From assembly GCF_003217095.1 (NCBI RefSeq), contig NZ_QJSR01000002.1:682001-746000 (forward strand): DNA of 64,000 nucleotides, given 5' to 3'. Of the stretch, positions 7,673 to 15,526 are shown one piece after another (position 1 is the stretch's first letter; every line of letters begins with the position of its first letter). This stretch comes from Rhizobium sp. PP-CC-3A-592 (lineage in GTDB: Bacteria; Pseudomonadota; Alphaproteobacteria; Rhizobiales; Rhizobiaceae). The notes under the pieces were generated by a model. It was not told the DNA's origin and made no database searches. It saw only the letters and a program-made list of their open reading frames with translations. The position numbers and the translations under genes were made by a program.

Positions 7673-7957
7673 ATGTCAGAGGAACATCAAACATGGGCAC
7701 GCGTTCCGACTGTTCGTTCACAAGATGAACCGGAGGCCGGTCGGGGTCGCCGCGAGCCTGTGGTCCGTAGAGTGATTGTCGAGGAGAGCGTATTGCCAGT
7801 TCGTACCATCATGCTGGGGGTCTTCGGCTTCGTGATTGCGGCGATCCTGAGCGTCGTCGTCGTCCAGCGCCTCGAAGGAAAATCCGGCGACCAGTCCATT
7901 ACCCCGCCGGATCCGCTCGTCGTCGCGCCGGAAAAGGCCGCCGGGCAGAACCCTTGA
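7673..7957 (+). CDS. small single-pass membrane protein, hypothetical
   Basis: A 94-residue protein: a charged, Arg/Glu-rich cytoplasmic part (1-44), one membrane span (about 46-64, IMLGVFGFVIAAILSVVVV) and a Pro-rich outer tail. The start ATG at 7673 is the first one compatible with this layout. No strong ribosome site or family is seen. High Arg/Glu content before a single span is common in rhizobial unknown proteins. Confidence 0.5.
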   Translation: MSEEHQTWARVPTVRSQDEPEAGRGRREPVVRRVIVEESVLPVRTIMLGVFGFVIAAILSVVVVQRLEGKSGDQSITPPDPLVVAPEKAAGQNP

Positions 7958-8078
7958 GAGTCGCAAGCTCGCCAAATCCTCAAGGCCGTCGGCGCTCGTC
8001 ATGCCCGTCCCGGCGGCAGCCTTCATATTCTGCCGTTCACCCTCACGGATGCTGAACGCGTCGTAAAGGTGGTCACAA

Positions 8079-8315
8079 ATGCCTCTGTTCTATTTCAATC
8101 TGTTCGATCATGAAGGCTTCTCTCGGGCGGAGGAGCCCTATGCTTTCACGGATGTTGCCGCAGCGCTGGCCGAGGCCGAGGTCGTCCTTGCTGAGATGGC
8201 GCTCGATGGTCTTCCACGAGGGCCCGATAGCCGCATCGAGGTCGAGGTGCTCGATGTGAACAGAACCTGCGTCGCAAAGGTCAGCCTCGAACTCCGGCGG
8301 CAGATTTTCACCTGA
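8079..8315 (+). CDS. DUF6894-type small protein
   Basis: A 78-residue protein beginning MPLFYFNLFDHEG, a signature opening of DUF6894 proteins (MPRYYFDIHDG...). It continues with a helical AAALAEAEVVLAEMA stretch and a C-terminal beta pair (IEVEVLDVNRTCVAKVSLEL). It is cytoplasmic and of unknown function, and is abundant as multiple paralogues in Rhizobiales. It ends just before the converging acyltransferase gene. Confidence 0.7.
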   Translation: MPLFYFNLFDHEGFSRAEEPYAFTDVAAALAEAEVVLAEMALDGLPRGPDSRIEVEVLDVNRTCVAKVSLELRRQIFT

Positions 8316-8328
8316 AGCCCATCGTCGC

Positions 8329-10362
8329 TCAACGGCTCGTGGAAGCGGTGGCTGTCAGACCACGTACCGCGTCGATGATTGGCGGCATCAGCAGCGCGGC
8401 ACCGGCATTCGACAGGTGGTCGTCGTCGAAGTAGAAGATCCGGTCCGTCGAAAGGCTGTTGATGCAGCGGCCCTGAACGTAGCTGTCGCAGAAGATGGCG
8501 GATGGTTTGATCTTCGCGAGGCGGGGATGCTCGAGCGTGTCGAAAGCCGCGATGACCGCGGCGTTGCGGGCGCGATACCGATCCGACGACGTTCCCAACG
8601 GCTCGACATCCGTCGATGTCATGGCCGCGCGGGCCAGCAGATCCGGTACGTTCCAGCCCGCTTCCGGTATGGGGTAGACGAGCACCACGTTCACGCCGTG
8701 GTCGAGATAGGCATGGATATCGGCGAGAAACGCAGCGAGCACGCGCTCCTTGCGGGCAGGGTCGGTCTCGCTGCCCATGTCGTCGCGACGGTCGTAGAGG
8801 TCGGCATAGGTCGGCTTCAGGGCCTCGACGCCCCCCTCGCCATTGTCGAACGCATTGCCATCGAGATAGAGCGACCAGCGGCTGACCATGATGACGGTCC
8901 TGATGCCGCTCTTGGCGATATAGTCCTCCACGCCTTCGAAGAAGAGGTTGCAGCGGAGGCGGTATTTGGCGTTCGAGACCACGAAGCCGGAAAAGCCGGC
9001 GCAGGAGGAGTGCGACAGAGCGTAGAGGTCCAGCCCCGCACGCCCAAAAGCCCGCAGTGCCTCGCCGGTGATCGCACCGGCATGGGAATCGCCGATCAGG
9101 ATCGTGTCGCTCTTCTCCGTGTTCGGCGTCATGCAGGCACGGATCGGATGCGGAAGCGTCGCCTCGCCCTTGTCGAACAGACAGGTCGTCATCGCCGGGT
9201 CGGGGTGAGCCTGCACCTCGAGTGCTGCGAGGGCCGCAGGTGGCAGGCGGAACGACAGGCCGTCGTCCAGCCGCCCCGCTGCTCCGATCGCCATCATCAC
9301 AAGGGCAACCGCTCCGGTCGTGGCGAGAATACGGGGGCCGCTGGCGAGAGCCTTGATGCGGCCGGTGCGAAACGGCGTCTCGACGAAGCGCCAGGACAGG
9401 ATGGCGAGGAGCACGGCGGCAACGGTGAGGAGTGCCATCAAAAAAGGCGTCGGCTCGGTCAGGCTGCGGATACGCGCGAAGGCGAACAAAGGCTGGTGCC
9501 AGAGATAGAGGCTGTAGCTGATCAGCCCGATGCCGGTCAGCAGCCGCAGAGAGAGGAGTCGGTACACGAGCGTGCCGGGACCGGCAAACAGGATGATCAG
9601 CGCGGTGCCGCCAACCGGCGCCAGTGTCCAGGCCGAGGGGAAGGGCGTGCCATCGTCATAGAGGAAGACCCCGGCGAGCACGGCGGCAAGCCCGATCAGG
9701 GAGAGGACGTCGTTGCCGGGCTGCTCGCGCTTGAGAAGAATGAGCGCGCAGAGCGAGCCGGCCAGCAGCTCCCAGGCGCGGGTGTGGGGAAGGTAGAAAG
9801 CTGCGTTCGGAAAGGCCACGGCGCCGTAGACGGCGAGCGCGAAACTGGTGAGAGCCGCCAGGAAAACGGCGGAAAAACGGACGCGGGCGCCGTAGCGATG
9901 GAGAGCCATGAGCAGGATCGGGAAGACGACGTAATACTGTTCCTCGACTGCGAGGCTCCAGGTGTGCAGCAGAGGCTGCTTCTCGGCGGCGGCGGCGAAA
10001 TATCCGCTTTCCTGCCAGAAGAGCACGTTCGACAGGAACAGGCAGACGGCGATGATGCTCTCGCCAAAACTTTTCATCTGCGCCGGCAGCATCCAGGCCC
10101 AGGCGAAGGGCAGGCAGCAGAGGATCACGGTAAAGAGCACGGGCATGATGCGCCGCGCCCGCCGCTCGTAGAAGCCGAGGATGGTGAAGGTGCCCTTGTC
10201 CTGCGCGGCGGCGATGATCGTGGTGATCAGGTAGCCGCTGATGACGAAGAACACATCGACGCCGACATAGCCGCCGGCGAACCAGCCGACGCCCGCATGG
10301 AAGAGGATGACCGGGACGACGGCCACGGCCCGGAGGCCATCGATTTCTGGTCGGTGCTGCAT
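8329..10362 (-). CDS. OafA/YrhL-type membrane acyltransferase with C-terminal SGNH domain
   Basis: A 677-residue protein. Residues 1-350 form the acyltransferase-3 membrane domain with about ten spans; it opens with HRPEIDGLRAVAVVPV and includes GYVGVDVFFVISGYLI and the WSLAVEEQYYVVFP motif. Residues about 420-665 form an SGNH/GDSL-like periplasmic domain with the Ser motif IGDSHAG and the catalytic pair DDDHLS near the C-terminus. Such fusions transfer acetyl or other acyl groups from cytoplasmic acyl-CoA to extracellular polysaccharide or O-antigen. No polysaccharide genes are adjacent, so the acceptor is unknown. The gene stands alone, downstream of the cys operon terminator. Confidence 0.9.
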   Translation of the reverse strand: MQHRPEIDGLRAVAVVPVILFHAGVGWFAGGYVGVDVFFVISGYLITTIIAAAQDKGTFTILGFYERRARRIMPVLFTVILCCLPFAWAWMLPAQMKSFGESIIAVCLFLSNVLFWQESGYFAAAAEKQPLLHTWSLAVEEQYYVVFPILLMALHRYGARVRFSAVFLAALTSFALAVYGAVAFPNAAFYLPHTRAWELLAGSLCALILLKREQPGNDVLSLIGLAAVLAGVFLYDDGTPFPSAWTLAPVGGTALIILFAGPGTLVYRLLSLRLLTGIGLISYSLYLWHQPLFAFARIRSLTEPTPFLMALLTVAAVLLAILSWRFVETPFRTGRIKALASGPRILATTGAVALVMMAIGAAGRLDDGLSFRLPPAALAALEVQAHPDPAMTTCLFDKGEATLPHPIRACMTPNTEKSDTILIGDSHAGAITGEALRAFGRAGLDLYALSHSSCAGFSGFVVSNAKYRLRCNLFFEGVEDYIAKSGIRTVIMVSRWSLYLDGNAFDNGEGGVEALKPTYADLYDRRDDMGSETDPARKERVLAAFLADIHAYLDHGVNVVLVYPIPEAGWNVPDLLARAAMTSTDVEPLGTSSDRYRARNAAVIAAFDTLEHPRLAKIKPSAIFCDSYVQGRCINSLSTDRIFYFDDDHLSNAGAALLMPPIIDAVRGLTATASTSR

Positions 10363-10402
10363 GAGGTTTTCGCGTCAGGGGGCGGGCGGATATGGAGAAC
10401 GT

Positions 10403-10430
10403 AAAAAGACGGCGGACCATCGATCCGCCG
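10403..10430 (-). terminator. intrinsic terminator of the sulfate operon
   Basis: On the minus strand a 7-bp stem (CGGCGGA/TCCGCCG) is followed by TCTTTTT. It lies about 100 bases beyond the cysA stop and before the acyltransferase gene, separating the two transcription units. Confidence 0.65.
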
Positions 10431-10533
10431 CCTAAAGGAATAGGCCACCGCCGGCATTCTTCAAGACGCTAATGGAGCAGCGCGCCCGCATTCTCCGTAG
10501 GTGTGGCGGCGGTGCACGTCCGGTCCTGTCGTT

Positions 10534-11571
10534 TCACGACCGGAACAAGCGCCAGCGATTGGGGCGGAAAGCGATGCGCGTGCCGGGGGTGGCTGCGACA
10601 TCGGAGGGCAGTTCGATCTCGATCCGGCGCGTGCTGCCGGCGATATCCAGTTCGACATGCCGCGTGCCGGCAACGCGCCGGCTGAGCGTGACGACGCCGG
10701 CGAGACAGCCGCCGCAGCCGTCGAGCAGGTCGATGTCGTGCGGGCGGAAATAGAGTTCGGCCGGTCCTTGCCGCTCTCCCGGCGCGCTGACGCCGATCGA
10801 GCGATCTTCGAGCCATAGCTGTCCGTTCTCGACACGCACCGGCAGGGTGTTGGACTGCCCGATGAAGCCGAAGACGAAGGGGGAGTTCGGCGTGTCGTAG
10901 ATCTCGTCCGGCGTCCCCACCTGCTCGATCCGGCCCTTGCTCATGACCACGACGCGGTCTGCCAGTTCCAGCGCCTCGTCCTGGTCGTGCGTCACGAAGA
11001 CGGTGGTGTGGCCCGTGCGGTCATGGATCTCGCGCAACCAGCGGCGCAGCTCCTTGCGCACCTGCGCGTCCAGCGCCCCGAAGGGTTCGTCGAGCAGCAG
11101 CACGTTCGGCTCCACCGCCATGGCGCGGGCAAGTGCGACGCGCTGGCGCTGACCGCCGGAAAGCTGCGCGGGATAGCGCTTCTCCAGGCCGCCGAGCTGC
11201 ACGAGGTCGATGAGATCTTCAGCACGCTTGCGAATGTCGGCCGCAGCCGGGCGACGGGACGAGGGGCGCACCTTGAGGCCGAAGGCGACATTGTCGATCA
11301 CCGTCATATGCCGAAAGAGGGCGTAATGCTGGAACACGAAGCCGATATTGCGCTCCTGCACGGTCTTCTTCGACGCGTCGTCGTCGCCGAAGAAGATCGT
11401 GCCGTCGGTCGGGCTTTCCAGACCCGCAATCAGCCGCAGCAGCGTCGTCTTGCCCGAGCCGGATGGGCCGAGGAGAGCGATGAGCTCGCCGGAGCGGATG
11501 TCGAGTGAGACCTTGTCGAGTGCCGGGAACCGGCCGAAGTCCTTGCGGATGTCCTGAACGCGTACTTCCAT
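10534..11571 (-). CDS. cysA: sulfate/thiosulfate ABC transporter ATP-binding protein CysA
   Basis: A 345-residue ATPase that drives sulfate uptake through the CysT/CysW channel. It has Walker A GPSGSGKTT (about 35-43), the Q-loop FVFQHYALF, signature LSGGQRQRVALARA, Walker B VLLLDEPFGALD and the switch His in FVTHDQDEAL. The C-terminal part (about 240-345) is a TOBE-type regulatory domain. It is the last gene of the sbp-cysT-cysW-cysA operon, 17 bases after cysW. Length and motifs are standard. Confidence 0.95.
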   Translation of the reverse strand: MEVRVQDIRKDFGRFPALDKVSLDIRSGELIALLGPSGSGKTTLLRLIAGLESPTDGTIFFGDDDASKKTVQERNIGFVFQHYALFRHMTVIDNVAFGLKVRPSSRRPAAADIRKRAEDLIDLVQLGGLEKRYPAQLSGGQRQRVALARAMAVEPNVLLLDEPFGALDAQVRKELRRWLREIHDRTGHTTVFVTHDQDEALELADRVVVMSKGRIEQVGTPDEIYDTPNSPFVFGFIGQSNTLPVRVENGQLWLEDRSIGVSAPGERQGPAELYFRPHDIDLLDGCGGCLAGVVTLSRRVAGTRHVELDIAGSTRRIEIELPSDVAATPGTRIAFRPNRWRLFRS

Positions 11572-11588
11572 GAAACCGTATACCTTTT

Positions 11589-12476
11589 TCAGTGCTTGCG
11601 TGCGGCGGCGATCTGCGCACTGAATTTGAATTCGAGCAGCGACTTGATGACGAGCGTGACCAGCGCCAGCAGGGCGAGTAGCGTGGCCACGGCAAAGGCG
11701 CCGATGAAATTATATTCGTTGTAAAGGATCTCGACCTGCAGCGGCATCGTGTTGGTCATGCCGCGAATATGACCGGAGACGACCGAGACGGCGCCGAACT
11801 CGCCCATGGCGCGCGCATTGCAGAGCAGCACGCCATAGAGCAGGCCCCATTTGATGTTCGGCAGAGTCACGTACCAGAAGGTCTGCCAGCCGCTGGCGCC
11901 GAGCGACAGCGCTGCCTCCTCGTCGCTCGTGCCCTGTTCCTGCATCAGCGGGATCAGTTCGCGGGCGACGAAAGGGAAGGTGACGAAGACCGTGGCAAGC
12001 ACGATGCCAGGCACGGCAAAGAGCACCTTGATGCCGTGGCTGCTAAGCCAGGGGCCAAGCAGGCTGTGCGATCCGAACAGGAGCACGAAGACGAGGCCGG
12101 AAATGACCGGCGACACCGAGAAGGGCAGGTCGATCAGCGTGGTGAGGAACGCCTTGCCCTTGAACTCGAACTTGGCGATGGCCCAGGCGGCAGCAATGCC
12201 GAAAACGAGATTGAGCGGTACCGCGATGGCCGCGACCAACAGCGTCAGCCGGATCGCCGCCCATGTTTCCGGATCGGCGATCGCTTCGAAGAACGCGCCC
12301 GGCCCCTTGCGCAGCGCTTCCGTGAAGACGATGGCGAGGGGAAGCACGAGGAACAGGCCGACGAAGGCGAGCGACAGGGCGATCAGGCCGTAGCGGGCGA
12401 GGCGGCTTTCCGAGGTTGCCGACCGCACCATTTCGGAGGTGCCGCTGGAGGCGGGAGCGACAGCATCATGCGCCAT
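11589..12476 (-). CDS. cysW: sulfate ABC transporter permease CysW
   Basis: A 295-residue permease with six membrane spans and the cytoplasmic EAA coupling loop (near [27 protein letters not shown]). It pairs with CysT. The start at 12476 was chosen because GGAGG lies 7 bases upstream; another ATG six bases earlier lies only one base after GGAGG. The start overlaps the cysT end by 11 bases, which implies translational coupling. The N-terminal 30 residues are Ser/Ala-rich and cytoplasmic. Confidence 0.92.
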   Translation of the reverse strand: MAHDAVAPASSGTSEMVRSATSESRLARYGLIALSLAFVGLFLVLPLAIVFTEALRKGPGAFFEAIADPETWAAIRLTLLVAAIAVPLNLVFGIAAAWAIAKFEFKGKAFLTTLIDLPFSVSPVISGLVFVLLFGSHSLLGPWLSSHGIKVLFAVPGIVLATVFVTFPFVARELIPLMQEQGTSDEEAALSLGASGWQTFWYVTLPNIKWGLLYGVLLCNARAMGEFGAVSVVSGHIRGMTNTMPLQVEILYNEYNFIGAFAVATLLALLALVTLVIKSLLEFKFSAQIAAARKH

Positions 12477-13323
12477 AACCATACCTCCGCCGGCTCCAGG
12501 CCTGGATGGAATTGATGACGAGCAGCATGACGAAGGAGATGATGAGCATGACGGCGGCAATCGCGGTTGCGGCGGGATAGTTGAATTCCTCCAGCCGGAT
12601 GACGATGAGCAAGGGTGCGATCTCCGAGACGTAAGGCAGGTTGCCGGCGATGAAGATGACCGAGCCGTACTCGCCGACGCCGCGGGCAAACGCCAGCGCG
12701 AAACCGGTCAGCACGGCCGGCGCGAGGCCCGGCAGCAGCACGCGGCTGACGGTCTGGAAGCGCGTCGCGCCGAGCGTTGCCGCCGCTTCCTCGACCTCGC
12801 GGTCGATCTCTTCCATGATCGGCTGCACCGTGCGCACCACGAAGGGCAGGCCGACGAAGATCAGCGCGAAGACGATGCCGAGCGGCGTGAAGGCGACCTT
12901 GAGCCCAAGCGGTGTCAGCAGGCTGCCGATCCATCCGTTCGGCGCGTAAAGCGTGGTGAGCGCGATACCGGCCACCGCCGTCGGCAGGGCGAAGGGCAGG
13001 TCCACCATGGCATCGATGACGCGCCGGCCGAAGAAGCGGTAGCGCACCAGCACCCAGGCCAGCAGCACGCCGAAGACGACGTTTGCCAGTGCCGCGAGGA
13101 AAGCGGTACCAAAACTGATCTTCAGCGCGTTCAGCGTGCGCTGGTCGGTCGCCAGCGTCCAGAACGTGCTCCAGCCGAGCGTGCTCGATCGCCAGGCAAG
13201 GCCGGAGAGCGGAATGAGAATGACGAGAATGAGCCATGACAAAGTGACGCCGAGCGCCAACCCGAATCCCGGGATGACGCTCGGCTGTCGAAATTGCCAC
13301 CGCTGAGGGAGGCTTATGGTCAT
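12466..13323 (-). CDS. cysT: sulfate ABC transporter permease CysT (CysU)
   Basis: A 285-residue permease. It has six hydrophobic spans, the EAA loop ([23 protein letters not shown]) and the conserved [24 protein letters not shown] segment found in CysT/CysU. It forms the membrane channel for sulfate or thiosulfate with CysW. It starts 6 bases after the binding-protein stop and overlaps cysW at its end. Confidence 0.93.
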   Translation of the reverse strand: MTISLPQRWQFRQPSVIPGFGLALGVTLSWLILVILIPLSGLAWRSSTLGWSTFWTLATDQRTLNALKISFGTAFLAALANVVFGVLLAWVLVRYRFFGRRVIDAMVDLPFALPTAVAGIALTTLYAPNGWIGSLLTPLGLKVAFTPLGIVFALIFVGLPFVVRTVQPIMEEIDREVEEAAATLGATRFQTVSRVLLPGLAPAVLTGFALAFARGVGEYGSVIFIAGNLPYVSEIAPLLIVIRLEEFNYPAATAIAAVMLIISFVMLLVINSIQAWSRRRYGYGA

Positions 13324-13329
13324 GTAATC

Positions 13330-14355
13330 TTATTGCCCCGGCTTGTAGATCTGGTCGAAGACGCCCCCGTCTCCGAAGAATTTCGGCTGAGCTTCCTTCC
13401 AACCACCAAATTCGTCAATGGTCGAGAGCTTCACGTCGGCAAAGCGCTTGATATCGTTCGGATCGGCCACTTCCGGCTTGAACGGGCGATAATAATGCTT
13501 GGCGGCGATCTTCTGCCCGACATCCGAGTAGAGATACTGGAGATAGGCCTCGGCCACCTTGCGGGTGCCCTTCGTGTCCACATTGCCATCGACCAGCGCC
13601 ACCGGCGGCTCGGCCTTGATGGAAATCGAGGGGGTAACGATGTCGAAGCTGTCGGGGCCGAGTTCCTCGAGCGAGAGATAGGCCTCGTTCTCCCACGCGA
13701 TCAGCACGTCGCCAAGGCCGCGCTGGACGAAGGTCGTGGTCGCGCCGCGGGCGCCGGTGTCGAGAACCGGCACGTGCTTGAAGAGTTGGGCGACATATTC
13801 CTGCGCCTTGGCATCGTCGCCGCCGTTCTGCGCGCGGGCCCAGGCCCAGGCGGCCAGGAAGTTCCAGCGTGCGCCACCCGAGGTCTTCGGGTTCGGCGTG
13901 ATCACCTGGATGTCGTCCTTGACCAGATCGCCCCAGTCTTTGATGCCCTTCGGATTGCCCTTGCGGACGAGGAAGACGATCGTGGAGGTGTAGGGCGCGC
14001 TGTTGTTCTCGAACTTCGTCTTCCAGTCGGCGGGGATCTTGCCGCTTTCCTTGGCGATGGCGTCGATATCGGCTTCGAGCGCGAGCGTTACGACGTCGGC
14101 CTCGAGACCATCGATGACGGAGCGGGCCTGCTTGCCGGAGCCGCCGTGAGAGGTCTGGATCGTCAGCGTTTCCCCGGTGTCGGTCTTCCACTTCTCGGCG
14201 AAGGCGGCGTTGAAGTCCTTGTAGAGTTCGCGTGTCGGGTCATAGGACACATTCAGGATGGTCTGATCGGCAAAGGCGAACCCCATACCCCCGACCTGAA
14301 TGCTGGTGGCCAGCAGGGCCACCGTGAAAAAGCGGGATAGTCCCTTTGCGTTCAT
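13330..14355 (-). CDS. sbp: periplasmic sulfate-binding protein
   Basis: A 341-residue solute-binding protein with a signal peptide (about 1-29, cleavage after GFAFA). The mature part opens with the sulfate-binding family block LNVSYDPTRELYKDFNAAF and has SHGGSGKQARSVIDGLEADVVTLAL, NPKTSGGARWNFLAAW and DVLIAWENEA, all characteristic of Sbp/CysP. It delivers sulfate to CysTWA. It is first in the operon, and the promoter must lie in 14356-14500. The paralogues Sbp (sulfate) and CysP (thiosulfate) cannot be separated with certainty. Confidence 0.93.
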   Translation of the reverse strand: MNAKGLSRFFTVALLATSIQVGGMGFAFADQTILNVSYDPTRELYKDFNAAFAEKWKTDTGETLTIQTSHGGSGKQARSVIDGLEADVVTLALEADIDAIAKESGKIPADWKTKFENNSAPYTSTIVFLVRKGNPKGIKDWGDLVKDDIQVITPNPKTSGGARWNFLAAWAWARAQNGGDDAKAQEYVAQLFKHVPVLDTGARGATTTFVQRGLGDVLIAWENEAYLSLEELGPDSFDIVTPSISIKAEPPVALVDGNVDTKGTRKVAEAYLQYLYSDVGQKIAAKHYYRPFKPEVADPNDIKRFADVKLSTIDEFGGWKEAQPKFFGDGGVFDQIYKPGQ

Positions 14356-14501
14356 TGATCTCGACCTCCGTGTTGTCGGACGTACTCTAGCGAGTCTGTC
14401 GAATAGGATAACGAAGAAGTTTGCGATTGCGACGCCCTTTGGAGAAAAGTCCTGCCGTCAGGTCTCCCGCTCGCGCAAGATTGATGCAACAAGGCACTCT
14501 G

Positions 14502-14764
14502 ATACCAAGTGTCGATGATAGAAACCTATAGGACAGGCTTCTCGGGTTTTCTGGCTAGGAGAGGTTCGCAGATCGATGCTGTCGCATCGGTCAAGAGCCT
14601 CGACAACGCCAGAAAGCCCGAGAAGCCTGCCGAAGGTGGTTCAGTGCTGATCTCTGGCGGTGTTGCGATGCTTGCCCGATGCGACAGCATCGCGCTGCGC
14701 ACCGCGCCTAGCCAGAGATCAGCACTGAACCATCCTATAGGTTCCTATCATCGACACTTGGTAT
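14502..14764. repeat. 263-bp nested palindromic element with complementary hairpin loops
   Basis: The outer arms 14502-14533 and 14733-14764 are inverted 32-mers with one mismatch. Inside them are two 22-bp hairpins: A (14534-14555 with 14608-14629, one mismatch) and C (14637-14658 with 14711-14732, perfect). The loop of A holds a 17-mer (14574-14590) exactly complementary to a 17-mer in the loop of C (14676-14692). Short further complementarities join the A and C flanks. It fills most of the gap between sbp and the DUF924 gene and has no coding potential. It is most likely a mobile or amplified intergenic palindrome (MITE-like), or an element forming a cruciform or kissing-loop structure. 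Confidence 0.85.
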
Positions 14765-14783
14765 TACATCCGGCAAAGAGGGG

Positions 14784-15341
14784 ATGCCCATGGAAACGCT
14801 GTGCACGCCGCAGGAGGTCGTTTCGTTCTGGTTCGAGGATATCGACTCGGAACATTGGTACAAGGCGCACCCGGAGCTGGATGCGGAATGCGACCGGCGT
14901 TTCCGCGCCACGCATCTTGCCGTGTCGCGCAATGTGGGCCCGGACTGGCGGGAGACGGCGGAGGGACGGCTGGCGACCCTCATCCTGTTCGACCAGATGT
15001 CGCGCAATATCTATCGCGGTTCGCCGCTCGCCTTCGCCACGGATGGCCTCGCGCGCCGCGAAGCGCGGCTGGCGCTGGAAGCGGGCGCCGACCAGGCGGT
15101 CGCGCCGGTGCAGCGCGCGTTCTTCTACCTGCCGTTCGAGCATTCCGAGGCGATTTCGGACCAAGACCTTGCGGTCCAGCTCTTCACGGCGCTGGGCGAT
15201 CCCGTGCTTCTCGATTTTGCCGTGCGCCACCGCGAGATCGTCGCCCGGTTCGGTCGCTTTCCGCATCGAAACGCCATTCTCGGGCGCATGCCGAGCCCGC
15301 AGGAGGAAGCCTTCCTGCTGCAGCCGGGGTCGCGCTTCTAG
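14784..15341 (+). CDS. DUF924 family protein
   Basis: A 185-residue cytoplasmic helical protein. It opens with the family pattern VVSFWFEDIDSEHWYKAHPELD and contains LATLILFDQMSRNIYRGSPLAFATD and FFYLPFEHSE, the conserved core of DUF924 (TPR-like fold). Biochemical function is unknown. The start at 14784 begins only 20 bases after the palindromic element, so the promoter or leader may lie inside that element. It ends well before the MscS gene. Confidence 0.85.
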   Translation: MPMETLCTPQEVVSFWFEDIDSEHWYKAHPELDAECDRRFRATHLAVSRNVGPDWRETAEGRLATLILFDQMSRNIYRGSPLAFATDGLARREARLALEAGADQAVAPVQRAFFYLPFEHSEAISDQDLAVQLFTALGDPVLLDFAVRHREIVARFGRFPHRNAILGRMPSPQEEAFLLQPGSRF

Positions 15342-15526
15342 CCTCGGACCGGGAGAGCCTGCGGCGGGAGGCCCAAAATTCGCCATACCGAGCCGCCAAC
15401 CGGAGCGCGTATGGCGTTCTCCTGCCGCATGATTCTCTCGGCCGCGTGCCGCGTTCTTTCTTTCAGTACCTTTCGGCCTCGTCCGTCGGGAAGACAGACC
15501 CAACCGTGAAAGCGTGTTCCCCAACG

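Noticed and set aside
8416-10404. 662-codon plus-strand frame opposite the acyltransferase
   Set aside because: Low-complexity Arg/Asp/Gly composition, and the minus-strand gene has complete acyltransferase and SGNH motifs.
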